This document shows positions 6,220 to 13,898 of a DNA stretch of 14,526 bases, piece after piece. Positions within the stretch are counted from its first letter, which is position 1. Every line of letters starts with the position of its first letter. Origin of the DNA: Thermoplasmatota archaeon. Lineage in GTDB: Archaea > Thermoplasmatota > Thermoplasmata > Methanomassiliicoccales > Methanomassiliicoccaceae. A program made the translations under genes and the position numbers. The stretch is from the NCBI GenBank assembly GCA_022709105.1, contig JAKIXL010000008.1, positions 7,246 through 21,771 on the forward strand, read 5' to 3'. The notes under the pieces are model-generated. The model did not search any database and had not been told where the DNA came from. It saw only the letters and a program-made list of their open reading frames with translations.

Positions 6220-7125
6220 GCCCTTCAACCTTACGAGGCCTCCGGGCGGCGTTCTATCGAGGAGCGCCATAATGTTCTCCCAAGTGTCCCTGAGAGCTAT
6301 CTCCGCGGGAGAGCCCGGGGCGTATACCGGAAGAGGCTGGCCATTGATGATGGCCTCGCCGACCAGCTCGTCGAAGGGCAACCTGCCAACTATCGTGATC
6401 TCCCTTCTAGCGCACTCCCTTTCGATGTCCTCGCTCTGGGCGGGGTTCAGGTCGTGCTTGTTTATGATGATCGCGCAGGGGATGCCAAAGTGGTCGGCTA
6501 GATCTACGACCCGTGAAAGGTCGTGCCCGCCGGAGACGGTCGGCTCGGTGACGATTATCGCCAGGTCCGTCCCGGTGATGCTGGAGATCACGGGGCATCC
6601 TGTGCCCGGCGGCCCGTCCACCAGCACAAGGCTGGCCCCCTGGAGCATTGCCTCCTCCCTCGCTACCGCTCTCACCCTCGCGGCCAGCTTCCCGGAGTTG
6701 GGCTCGCCCGGAAGCATGTCCGCGTCCACCACCGTGCCGTAAGGCGTGTCCCGCACGAATATGTCGCCGCTGACCGCTTCGCTGAGCTCGACGGCTCCCG
6801 AGGGGCAGACGATGTGGCATACCCCGCATCCCTCGCAGGCCATGCTGTCCACCTTCAGGTCCTTGATCGCTGAGAAACGGCAGTGCTCCTCGCACTTCCC
6901 GCACCTGGAGCACCGGTCGGGGTCGATCCAGGCCTTCAGGCCCCCGATGAAAGGGGTTGATGACCGGACCTCTCCCTGCAGCAGAAGGGAGAGATTGGAG
7001 GCATCCACATCACAATCGGCGATGACCTGCTTGCCAGCGTAGCAGGCGAAGCCCGCGGTCATGGTGGTCTTGCCCGTTCCCCCCTTGCCGCTGAGGACCA
7101 CGACCTGACGGAGAGGCATGCTCAT
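6214..7125 (-). CDS. MinD/ParA-type ATPase with inserted 2[4Fe-4S] ferredoxin domain (downstream member)
   Basis: 303 residues. Deviant Walker A K-G-G-T-G-K-T (14-20) and D-G-P-P-G (170-174) mark a MinD/Mrp/NifH-like P-loop ATPase. Two ferredoxin motifs are inserted between them: C72-x2-C75-x2-C78-x3-C82 and C97-x2-C100-x2-C103-x3-C107, each set up for one 4Fe-4S cluster. Proteins of this design come in pairs in anaerobes, and in Desulfovibrio they belong to the orange protein complex. The likely role is ATP-driven electron transfer or cluster handling for the NifX-like partners. The ATG overlaps the stop of the upstream ATPase (ATGA), and AGGAGGTGAGG precedes it, so the two are made together. 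It is tail-to-tail with NifX-like protein 1. Confidence 0.88.
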   Translation of the reverse strand: MSMPLRQVVVLSGKGGTGKTTMTAGFACYAGKQVIADCDVDASNLSLLLQGEVRSSTPFIGGLKAWIDPDRCSRCGKCEEHCRFSAIKDLKVDSMACEGCGVCHIVCPSGAVELSEAVSGDIFVRDTPYGTVVDADMLPGEPNSGKLAARVRAVAREEAMLQGASLVLVDGPPGTGCPVISSITGTDLAIIVTEPTVSGGHDLSRVVDLADHFGIPCAIIINKHDLNPAQSEDIERECARREITIVGRLPFDELVGEAIINGQPLPVYAPGSPAEIALRDTWENIMALLDRTPPGGLVRLKGL

Positions 7126-7952
7126 GCCCTCACCTCCTCAAAGAGCTGGACCATGCTTTCCCGGAACCCTGGGTAGTTGTCCACCAGCACCTCCCCCCGC
7201 GAGTACAGCTCGGCGATCCGCCGATCGAACGGTATTCGCAGCAGCACTGGAATGCCGGACCTCTCGCAGAACTCCTCCAGCGGCCTGTAGGGGCCGCGGT
7301 CCCGATTGATGATTATGGCCGCGGGGATCCCCATCCTATCGAGGACTTTGGTCATTATCTTCAGGTCGTGCAGCCCGAAGGGGGTCGGTTCGGTCACCAT
7401 AAGGCACCGGTCGCACCCCTGCACGGCCTCCACCACCGGGCAGGAGGTGCCCGGGGGGCAATCGATGATAGTATGATCTCGCCCTCCGGCCAAGGCCTTG
7501 AGCTCTCGGATAATTGGCACGCTCAGCGCCTGGCCCACATCGAGCTCGCCTGAGGCAAAGGCCATCTCGCCGGCAAAGCCCTCGCTGACGGCCCCGACCC
7601 TCCGGGACTCCAGGACCAGCGCCCCGGTAGGGCATACCAGCTGGCATCCGCCGCATCCATGGCAGAGGTTGGGGATCACCTTGATCCGGTTCTTGACCTT
7701 CACCAGGGCGCTGAAGCGGCAGGCATCTGCGCATTTGCCGCAGCCGTTGCATCGATCTATATCTATCCGGGGCGAAAGCACCCCTACCGGCCGAACGCTG
7801 TTGATCTGAGGCCGGAGGAATATATGCGCGTTGGCCCCTTCCACATCGCAGTCCAGGAACTGGACATCTTCCTCTATGGCCAAAGCCAGGTTGACCGCCA
7901 CGGTAGTCTTGCCAGTACCTCCCTTGCCACTTGCCACCGCTATCCACAACAC
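7122..7952 (-). CDS. MinD/ParA-type ATPase with inserted 2[4Fe-4S] ferredoxin domain (upstream member)
   Basis: 276 residues, a paralog of the ATPase downstream. The N-terminus M-L-W-I-A-V-A-S-G leads straight into K-G-G-T-G-K-T (10-16). Ferredoxin ligands are C68, C71, C74, C78 and C97, C100, C103, C107, at almost the same spacing as in the partner. D-C-P-P-G (164-168) follows. A conserved Cys next to the Pro pair (D-C-P-P-G-T-S-C-P) differs from D-G-P-P-G in the partner, suggesting the two subunits are specialised and may form a heterodimer. The ATG at 7952 is 9 bases after the stop of the second NifX-like gene, with AGGTG in the gap. The operon order is NifX-like 2, this gene, then the partner. 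Confidence 0.88.
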   Translation of the reverse strand: MLWIAVASGKGGTGKTTVAVNLALAIEEDVQFLDCDVEGANAHIFLRPQINSVRPVGVLSPRIDIDRCNGCGKCADACRFSALVKVKNRIKVIPNLCHGCGGCQLVCPTGALVLESRRVGAVSEGFAGEMAFASGELDVGQALSVPIIRELKALAGGRDHTIIDCPPGTSCPVVEAVQGCDRCLMVTEPTPFGLHDLKIMTKVLDRMGIPAAIIINRDRGPYRPLEEFCERSGIPVLLRIPFDRRIAELYSRGEVLVDNYPGFRESMVQLFEEVRA

Positions 7953-7961
7953 ATCACCTGC

Positions 7962-8324
7962 CTAGTGGTGGCCGTGCTCCTGGCACGCGTTGTTCAGGCT
8001 GGCCGCTTCCAGCTCTCCTCTCTGCCACGCCTCGAGGGCGTCTCTTACCGTCCCACGGGCGCCGACGTAAACCTCGATGTTGAGCGACGCGAGCATGTCC
8101 ACTGCCTTGGGGCCCAGGTTGGAGCATGCCACCACGTTCACGCCGTTCTTTGCCAGCAGCTCCGGCGGGAACCCTACCCCTCCCAGATGCTCGCTGGTGT
8201 TCTTGATCGTGACCGCGGTCTTGCTCTCCGTGTCGTAGATCACATATCCGGGAGATTTGCCGAAGTGTCCGCCGACGATCTCGTCCAATCCCTTGTCGCC
8301 CATCACTGGTACCGATACTTTCAT
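7962..8324 (-). CDS. NifX/NifB-C-terminal-like (FeMo-cofactor biosynthesis family) protein 2
   Basis: 120 residues from ATG 8324; GGTGAAC lies just upstream. It has the family pattern: V-G-G-H-F-G-K-S-P (17-25), V-V-A-C-S-N-L-G-P-K-A (65-75) and V-Y-V-G-A-R-G-T-V-R-D-A-L (86-98). The tail adds N-N-A-C-Q-E-H-G-H-H (111-120), a Cys/His-rich end that could bind metal and is absent from NifX-like protein 1. The frame is open to 8540, but that extension covers the leader hairpin and promoter. It heads the minus operon with the two ferredoxin-ATPases, so it is a candidate cluster-carrying protein of that complex. Confidence 0.85.
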   Translation of the reverse strand: MKVSVPVMGDKGLDEIVGGHFGKSPGYVIYDTESKTAVTIKNTSEHLGGVGFPPELLAKNGVNVVACSNLGPKAVDMLASLNIEVYVGARGTVRDALEAWQRGELEAASLNNACQEHGHH

Positions 8325-8342
8325 CCTGTTCACCTGCTGTAT

Positions 8343-8400
8343 TGTTGCCTCGCCCGATGGCGAGTTAACACCTTGAATATTGTGCATAAGCTTAAAATTA
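8343..8400 (-). promoter_or_regulatory. Promoter and leader hairpin of the NifX-like 2 / ATPase operon
   Basis: On minus, TAATTTTAAG (8400-8391) is a TATA-like box; initiation is expected near 8370. A hairpin begins there: TGTT/AACA (8343-8346 with 8367-8370), then a 2x2 internal loop, then CTCGCC/GGCGAG (8349-8354 with 8359-8364) closed by a 4-base loop. TATGCACA on minus (8388-8381), between the TATA and the hairpin, also occurs at 5834-5841 in the extended operator of the first NifX-like gene. The shared octamer suggests one regulator for both halves of the module. Confidence 0.45.
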
Positions 8401-8490
8401 TCCCCTGCTCCTTCCGCTCGCAACGTAACATTTCCGAGCGGGAGCGCGCCTTTCCTGCCGGCGGCCAAGGGCCGGAGGAACAAGGCGCGT
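8391..8490 (-). ncRNA. Candidate structured small RNA with two GC-rich stem-loops
   Basis: On minus, a TATA-like T6-A5 box (8521-8511) would set initiation near 8490. There a long imperfect stem begins: CGCGCCTT (8489-8482) pairs with AAGGCGCG (8452-8445), and an inner CCGGC/GCCGG helix adds to it with small bulges. A second stem follows: CCGCTCG/CGAGCGG (8435-8441 with 8414-8420, 14-base loop). The RNA would then meet AATTTTAA (8399-8392), an oligo-T archaeal terminator. No tRNA, C/D-box or RNase P features are visible. The alternative is a long structured leader of the minus operon, or palindromic DNA sites. Confidence 0.35.
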
Positions 8491-8511
8491 GGTCCAATAT
8501 TTGAGTTTTTA

Positions 8512-8538
8512 AAAAAGTATTTCACCTCATACTTAATC
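8512..8538 (+). promoter_or_regulatory. AT-rich promoter region before the ABC transporter operon
   Basis: TTTGAGTTTTTAAAAAAG and ATACTTAATC are the only AT-rich stretches upstream of 8607. Either gives a plausible archaeal TATA box, with initiation near 8545 or 8560 and a leader of about 45-60 bases. The same A/T block may act on minus for the candidate small RNA. Confidence 0.4.
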
Positions 8539-8606
8539 AATCTCTTGTCCCGTCGGCCCGTTCATGCCGATGGGGAACGCATCTTGACCATCTGCGGGGT
8601 GAGGGC

Positions 8607-9524
8607 ATGGCGCTGGAAGAGGAGCATGTTGTGAAAAGGGGGAACGCGGGACCATCGCCCTTGGCCCCTGAGGATGCCATCGACGACGCCATCTCGAGGA
8701 ACGTGGTCCACTTCGACCTCACCGCTTCCCGGGCCAGGAGATGGACCTATCTTGCCCTGATCGGGCTGGTCGGCGTCGCCATCACCGTCCTGGCATGGCA
8801 GGCTGTGTCGATGTTGGTGTACGAGATGAAAGGCATCGTGTACCCCTCGCCCTTGGACACCGTGATGAGGCTCGGGGACCTCATTGCGGGAGCGAGGCTG
8901 TACGACCACACCATCGCCGAGCACATGTTCAGCAGCCTGGCCCGGTGGGGCATCGGGTACCTGCTGGCGGCGGCCTCGGGCATCGTCATGGGCATGCTCA
9001 TGGGCTCGAGCGCGGTGATCAACGGCATAGGCATGACCCCCATGACCGTGCTGCAGCTCATCCCCGGCCTGGCGTGGATACCGATCGCCCTGCTGTTGTT
9101 CGGTCTGGGCGAGACCGCGACGATCTTCATGATATACATGACCGTGCTGCCGGCGGTGGCCATCAGCACCGCCTCCGGGATAAGGGAGGCGCCCCCCGTC
9201 TATCGCCGGGCGGCCAGCATCCTGGGGACCTCCAGAACGGGCATGTTCTTCCGAGTGCTCCTGCCGGCCGGATCGCTGCAGATGCTCAACGGCCTTCGCA
9301 TCGGCCTGGCCAATGGCTGGAGGGTGCTCATCGCCGCGGAGATGATCGTAGGCGTGGGCCTCGGCCTCGGCTACGTTCTGGTGCAGTCCCGGTGGACCTT
9401 GGACTTCGAGGCGGCCTTCGTCTCCATCCTGGTCATCTGCGGCATCGGCCTGTTCATCGAGAAGATCCTTTTCAGCGTGGCCGAGAGGCGGTTGCGCGAC
9501 CGCCTGGGCCTGGAGGTCGATTGA
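8607..9524 (+). CDS. ABC transporter permease, nitrate/sulfonate/taurine type (SsuC/TauC-like)
   Basis: 305 residues. A charged N-terminal tail (about 45 residues, longer than usual) precedes about six membrane segments, starting with Y-L-A-L-I-G-L-V-G-V-A-I-T-V. A central L-L-A-A-A-S-G-I-V-M-G-M-L-M-G matches the BPD_transp_1 domain. The EAA-like coupling loop E-A-P-P-V-Y-R-R-A-A-S-I-L-G-T-S (about 194-209), where the ATPase docks, is followed by R-V-L-L-P-A-G-S. ATG 8607 follows GGTGAGG. The ATPase gene starts 1 base after the stop. The substrate class (small organic anion) is by family only. Confidence 0.88.
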   Translation: MALEEEHVVKRGNAGPSPLAPEDAIDDAISRNVVHFDLTASRARRWTYLALIGLVGVAITVLAWQAVSMLVYEMKGIVYPSPLDTVMRLGDLIAGARLYDHTIAEHMFSSLARWGIGYLLAAASGIVMGMLMGSSAVINGIGMTPMTVLQLIPGLAWIPIALLLFGLGETATIFMIYMTVLPAVAISTASGIREAPPVYRRAASILGTSRTGMFFRVLLPAGSLQMLNGLRIGLANGWRVLIAAEMIVGVGLGLGYVLVQSRWTLDFEAAFVSILVICGIGLFIEKILFSVAERRLRDRLGLEVD

Positions 9525-9525
9525 G

Positions 9526-10344
9526 GTGCTTCGGTTCGACAACGTCTCCAAGGCCTTCGTGGACGAGGAGAGCGGACGGGGGCTCCTGGCCCTCAGGAAC
9601 GTGGACCTGTCCATCGAGGAGGGGGAGTTCATCTGCATCATCGGCCCGTCCGGCTGCGGCAAGTCGACGCTGCTGAACCTGGCGGCCGGGTTCGAGCGGC
9701 CGTCGCGAGGACGGGTCACCCTGGACGGCAAGGAGGTAGCCGGCCCGCATCCCCGCATCGGAATGGTGTTCCAGGAGCAGAGCCTGTTCCCCTGGTTGTC
9801 CGTCCTGGACAATGTGGCCTTCGGGCTGCGGAACGCAGGGATGCCGAGGGCCGAGGCAAGGTCGCGGGCCAGGGATATGCTGGAGATGGTCGACCTGGCG
9901 AGGTTCGAGCGCACGCGCCCCAGCGCCCTGTCCGGCGGCATGCGGCAGAAGGTGGCGATCGCGCGGACGCTGGTCCTTGAGCCGGAGGTGCTCCTGCTGG
10001 ACGAGCCGTTCGGGGCCCTGGACGAGCAGGGCCGCAAGCACATGGACCTTGAGCTGCTCAAGCTGTGGGAGGGCGGCGGACGAACGTTCCTGTTCATCAC
10101 CCACAACATCGAGGAAGCGATCGTGCTGGGCAGCCGCATCGTGCTCATGGGGACGAACCCTGGGCACGTGAAACGCGAGTGGCGCGTCGACCTTCCGAGA
10201 CCGCGGGACCTGTTCCGCGAGGACACCGTGCGATTGAGAAAGGAGATATCTCGCTCCCTGCAGGACGTGCTGGCGGAGTGCGGGTGCAAGCGGACGGAGC
10301 TGCTGGCACCGATCGAGATCAAGGACATGGAGATAAGAACATGA
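9526..10344 (+). CDS. ABC transporter ATP-binding protein, nitrate/sulfonate/taurine type (SsuB/TauB-like)
   Basis: 272 residues, GTG start at 9526 with GGAGGT (9512-9517) inside the end of the permease gene. All motifs are present: Walker A G-P-S-G-C-G-K-S-T (40-48), Q-loop Q83 in F-Q-E-Q-S-L-F-P-W, signature L-S-G-G-M (135-139), Walker B L-L-L-D-E-P (156-161) and switch His193. The F-P-W after the Q-loop is common in the SsuB/TauB group. The C-terminal extension ends with a C-G-C pair (about residues 255-257) of unknown use. The stop overlaps the ATG of the binding protein (ATGA). Confidence 0.93.
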   Translation: MLRFDNVSKAFVDEESGRGLLALRNVDLSIEEGEFICIIGPSGCGKSTLLNLAAGFERPSRGRVTLDGKEVAGPHPRIGMVFQEQSLFPWLSVLDNVAFGLRNAGMPRAEARSRARDMLEMVDLARFERTRPSALSGGMRQKVAIARTLVLEPEVLLLDEPFGALDEQGRKHMDLELLKLWEGGGRTFLFITHNIEEAIVLGSRIVLMGTNPGHVKREWRVDLPRPRDLFREDTVRLRKEISRSLQDVLAECGCKRTELLAPIEIKDMEIRT

Positions 10345-11321
10345 AAATTGGAAAAGTGGCGTTGGTAGCGGCGGTCGTTGTCGTCCTGATAGCTGCCGCG
10401 GCGGGGGCCGTGCTCGTCATGAGCGCCCCTGTGGAGAAGAAGGACATGGAACTGAGGCTCACCTACTCGAACAAGATCGACTACGAGCCGCTGATCATCG
10501 CCCAGGAGAAGGGCTTCTTCAAGGACGAGGGGCTGAACGTGACCGCGCTCGTCGTCAGCGGGGGAATCCAGTCCGCGGAGGCCCTGGCCACCGGCTCCGC
10601 GGACATGGGGGCCATGGGCGACGCGCCGGCGGTGACGCTGATGGCCAAGAACATGGGCGCCAAGATGGTCGCCAGGTACGGCGACGGCGAGGGGCAACAC
10701 CGGCTGGTGGGATGGACAGACATCGGCAGCGTGAGCGATCTCGCGGGGAAGAAGGTGGGAGTGCAGTTCGGCTCCAGCAGCCAGGGCGCGTTCCTCCGCC
10801 TGCTGGAAGCGAACGGAATCAGCGCCGGTGACGTCACCCAGGTGCCCTTGAGCCCGGCGGACATGCCCAATGCAGTAAAGACGAGGCAGGTGGACGCGAT
10901 CATCGGCAGCGAGCCATGGCCGACCAACGTGGAGAACGCCAACGGCGCGGACGTTCACGAGATCGCCAACTCCAGCGGCCTGGGCAGCACCTACCCGCTG
11001 GCGCTGATGGTCACTCAGAAGCTCATCGACGAGAGGCCGGAGGCGGTGACCGCGGCCCTGAAGGCCATCGACCGGGCCATCAAGTACATGGAGACCGACC
11101 GCGATGCGGCCATCACCCTGTGCGCCTCGAAGATCGGAATATCGGCCGAGGACGAGAAAAAGTGCCTGACCACCGTGAGCTACGATCTGGGGCTCAACGA
11201 GACGGACATCATCAGCCTGCGCTCGGTGGGCGAGTTCCTGGCGTCCAGCGGCAAGATCGCCGCCCTGCCGGACATCGAGGCCTCCATCGACCGCACCTAC
11301 CTGGACGCGGTGAAGGACTGA
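10341..11321 (+). CDS. ABC transporter substrate-binding protein, SsuA/TauA/NMT1-like
   Basis: 326 residues. The N-terminal hydrophobic stretch V-A-L-V-A-A-V-V-V-V-L-I-A-A-A-A-G (6-22) is a signal or membrane anchor. No lipobox Cys follows it, so the protein is probably held by this segment or released. The mature part begins L-R-L-T-Y-S-N-K-I-D-Y-E-P-L and has I-A-Q-E-K-G-F-F-K-D-E-G-L-N-V, then A-L-A-T-G-S-A-D-M-G. All are hallmarks of binding proteins for nitrate, sulfonates, taurine or thiamine precursors. V-K-T-R-Q-V-D-A-I-I-G-S-E-P is the second-lobe motif. ATG 10341 overlaps the ATPase stop. The ligand is not predictable from sequence alone. Confidence 0.88.
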   Translation: MKIGKVALVAAVVVVLIAAAAGAVLVMSAPVEKKDMELRLTYSNKIDYEPLIIAQEKGFFKDEGLNVTALVVSGGIQSAEALATGSADMGAMGDAPAVTLMAKNMGAKMVARYGDGEGQHRLVGWTDIGSVSDLAGKKVGVQFGSSSQGAFLRLLEANGISAGDVTQVPLSPADMPNAVKTRQVDAIIGSEPWPTNVENANGADVHEIANSSGLGSTYPLALMVTQKLIDERPEAVTAALKAIDRAIKYMETDRDAAITLCASKIGISAEDEKKCLTTVSYDLGLNETDIISLRSVGEFLASSGKIAALPDIEASIDRTYLDAVKD

Positions 11322-11338
11322 GCTCCGGAGGGATGCCG

Positions 11339-12403
11339 ATGAGACCGCGGGAGAGGATGGAGGCGGCGCTGCGAGGGGGAGCGCCGGACCGCGTCCCGGT
11401 GTTCCTGCGCGACCTCACCCTGGGCCTCGATGTCATCGGCGTCCCCACCCCGGAGGTGTGCTCTGGCAAGTTCAACGCCGAGCTGTCATCCAGGGCGGTG
11501 GTGGCAACGCAGCGAGCGCTCGGCCACGACGCGGTGGTCGGCAGCATCCAGTTCTGCGGGCTGGAGACCGAGATGCTGGGCGGCGAGCTGCATTTTCCAG
11601 AGCGGACGATACCGACGATCCTACACCCGCCGTTCGCTTCCCCCGAGGACGTGGACCGTGCCGAGCTGCCCGACCCCCTGAGGGACGAGCCGCTCTCGAA
11701 CGTCGTGAAAGCGTACGAGCTCACCTCCTCGAGCGTCGGCGATGAAGTGGCCATTCTGGGCAACATCGAGGGTGCGGTGACCAAGGCGGGGATGCTCCGC
11801 GGGCTCGAGGCCCTGCTCATGGACCTGCTGACCGACCGCGGGTTGGCGGAGCGGACGATCGAGTTCGCCGCCCGCATGGGCGAGGATCTCGCTGACGCGC
11901 TCGCATCACATGGTGTGAACAGCGCGCTGTTCGTCGCCGCCGCTTCCGACAACCCGGACATAATAGGCCCGGATGATTTTCGAAGGTACTCGCTTCCCGG
12001 GCTGAGGCGAGTGGTGGACGTCGTCAACGCTAACGGGCTGCCGACGGTGTTCCATCCCCATGGCATCTTCACCGAGCCGATGTTCTCGCCCCTGGTGTCG
12101 GAATCGATCGCGCAGGGCATCGCCGGCTTCCAGTTCGCCGAGCGCAACGACCTCGCGTTCGCGAAGCGGGAGTGGGGGAATGTGACATGCATACTGGGTG
12201 GAGTGGACGCGTTCACCACGCTGCTCCTCGGCCCGGAGGAGCGCATAATCAGGGAGACGGAGGACTGCCTTCGATCGTGCGGACCGTCTGGCTATGTCAT
12301 GATGTGCTCCTGCTCGCTGCACCGCGGCATGCCCCTTGGGAACGTCAAAGCGATGGTCGACGCCTGCCGCCGGTGGGACCCCGACCGCTTGAGATCACCT
12401 TGA
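11339..12403 (+). CDS. Uroporphyrinogen decarboxylase-fold protein, MtaA/CmuA methyltransferase family
   Basis: 354 residues from ATG 11339, 7 bases after GGAGG (11327-11331); another ATG at 11333 is too close to that site. The N-terminus R-E-R-M-E-A-A-L-R-G-G-A-P-D-R-V-P-V is the family opening. Methylcobamide:coenzyme M methyltransferases of this fold hold zinc with H-x-C plus a distal Cys. Here the first part reads F-H-P-H-G (238-242), with His in place of Cys, and the distal part is M-C-S-C-S-L-H-R-G-M-P (322-332). True haem UroD is unlikely, because the R-x-x-G-R N-terminal pattern is absent. It sits 17 bases after the binding-protein gene, so it probably acts on the imported compound or its methyl group. 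No corrinoid protein is in the window. Confidence 0.78.
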   Translation: MRPRERMEAALRGGAPDRVPVFLRDLTLGLDVIGVPTPEVCSGKFNAELSSRAVVATQRALGHDAVVGSIQFCGLETEMLGGELHFPERTIPTILHPPFASPEDVDRAELPDPLRDEPLSNVVKAYELTSSSVGDEVAILGNIEGAVTKAGMLRGLEALLMDLLTDRGLAERTIEFAARMGEDLADALASHGVNSALFVAAASDNPDIIGPDDFRRYSLPGLRRVVDVVNANGLPTVFHPHGIFTEPMFSPLVSESIAQGIAGFQFAERNDLAFAKREWGNVTCILGGVDAFTTLLLGPEERIIRETEDCLRSCGPSGYVMMCSCSLHRGMPLGNVKAMVDACRRWDPDRLRSP

Positions 12404-12433
12404 GCTCGGAGCTCGCTTCTCCTCTCATTGGAC

Positions 12434-13813
12434 TCAGCAGAACCAATGGGCGCGAGGCTCGCAGGAGCGGTGGGCGACGATGGTCTTCTTCTTAGTGAAC
12501 ATCTGCAGCCTGCTCATCGACGAGGGGATGCCGCTCTGCTTCCACCCCTGGAAGTACTCGCCGCCGGGCAGCGTGCGGACGCACTCGTTGATCCAAACGT
12601 TGCCGACCTCGAGACGATTAGCGACGTCGAGGCCATCCTTAGGGTCTGATGTCCACACTGTCGCCCCCAGCCCGTACCTCGTGTTGTTGGCCAGGGCGAT
12701 CGCTTCCTCATCATCGCGGACGGCGCGCACCGGGCACACCGGCCCGAAGGTCTCCTTTCGCACGAACTCGAGAGCGTCGTCCGTGTGCCGGAGCACGGTC
12801 GGAGGGTAATAGAACCCAGGACCTTCAGGGATCTCGCCCCCGAACAGCAGCTCTGCGCCACGATCGACGGCATCCCGGACGACGCGGTGCACCTCATCTC
12901 GGGCTTCCCCGCGTATCAGCGGGCCGACGTCCTCATCGAGGCTCAGGCGCCCGGCGATGCTGACCAGGCGACCCAGCAGCTCGTCGGTCACGGCCTCGTG
13001 CGCGTACACCCGCTTTATGCGCACGCACACCTGCCCCCCGCGGCTGAAGGTGCCGTAGGCGATGCCCCTGGCCGCCTGCTCGATGTCGGCGTCCTGGCGC
13101 ACGATGCTGGCGTCGTTGCCCGAGAGCTCGAGGATCAGGGGCTTGATGCCGGCGTTCCTCGAGATGTCCAACCCGGTCTCGATTCCTCCGGTGAAGACGA
13201 TGGCGTCGAGGTCGGAGGTGACCATCAGCTTCCCGATGTCCGCTCCCCCGACCACCGGGACGTAGAGGTCCTTGGGATAACCGGCCTCGCAGACCAGCTC
13301 GGCGATCTTCAGCCCGGACAGCGTGGACAGCTCCGACGGCTTGAACACCACGGCGTTGCCGGCGAGCAGCGCCGGAATGGCGGTGATCATCGTCTGCCAG
13401 AAGGGGAAGTTCCAAACTCCGATGTGGCCGATGACGCCGTGCGGGAGGAACGATATCGTCGCGTCGGTGGACGTCCATGATGAAGGAAGAGGATACGGGC
13501 GGTCTCCCGTGGCCAGGTGCTCCTCGATGTAGTGATCGATCCCCGAGAGGGCGCTGTTGTACGCCCCAATCAGCGCCTTCTTTGGTATGCCGACCTCCTC
13601 GTGCATGAGGCCCACGACCTCATCGCGGCGGCGGAGGCAGACCGCTTCCAGGTCCTTGATCAGCGTGGCACGATCCTCCCGTGAGGTGCCGCGGTACCAC
13701 TCCTTCTGGCAACGCCTCGCCCGGGCCAGGGCGTCGCGGAGCTCGGCCGGTGTGGACGATGCGATCTCTCTTATTATCTGCCCCGTGCGGGGGTTGACGG
13801 AACGGACGACCAC
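12434..13813 (-). CDS. Aldehyde dehydrogenase family protein, NAD(P)-dependent
   Basis: 459 residues, GTG start at 13813 with no clear ribosome-binding site. The ALDH signatures are in order: oxyanion Asn135 in G-V-W-N-F-P-F-W, K158 in V-F-K-P-S-E, F-T-G-G (207-210), general base E229 in E-L-S-G-N-D (family norm E-L-G-G), nucleophile C263 in G-G-Q-V-C, and E-T-F-G-P-V (354-359). It oxidises an aldehyde to the acid; the closest broad groups are succinate-semialdehyde or similar class dehydrogenases, but the substrate cannot be assigned. It is convergent with the UroD-like gene across 30 bases, so it is not in that operon. It is about 20-30 residues shorter than many ALDHs. Confidence 0.9.
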   Translation of the reverse strand: MVVRSVNPRTGQIIREIASSTPAELRDALARARRCQKEWYRGTSREDRATLIKDLEAVCLRRRDEVVGLMHEEVGIPKKALIGAYNSALSGIDHYIEEHLATGDRPYPLPSSWTSTDATISFLPHGVIGHIGVWNFPFWQTMITAIPALLAGNAVVFKPSELSTLSGLKIAELVCEAGYPKDLYVPVVGGADIGKLMVTSDLDAIVFTGGIETGLDISRNAGIKPLILELSGNDASIVRQDADIEQAARGIAYGTFSRGGQVCVRIKRVYAHEAVTDELLGRLVSIAGRLSLDEDVGPLIRGEARDEVHRVVRDAVDRGAELLFGGEIPEGPGFYYPPTVLRHTDDALEFVRKETFGPVCPVRAVRDDEEAIALANNTRYGLGATVWTSDPKDGLDVANRLEVGNVWINECVRTLPGGEYFQGWKQSGIPSSMSRLQMFTKKKTIVAHRSCEPRAHWFC

Positions 13814-13898
13814 GAAGCTCTAATCCCGTGGCCGGTATTGATGCTTTGTCCGCCGGAGTCGAGCGATAGTCTCGAATCTATTCCGTTGAAGCTCTAGA

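Noticed and set aside
8391..8490. tRNA or C/D-box RNA in the stem-loop region.
   Set aside because: No T-loop GTTCRANNC, no cloverleaf pairing and no C/D boxes. Left as an unclassified RNA candidate.
8562..10958. A 798-codon open frame on minus across the ABC transporter genes.
   Set aside because: It is antisense to three genes with full family motifs. Its translation is rich in His/Arg/Pro/Ser with no recognisable domain, typical of a GC-rich shadow frame.
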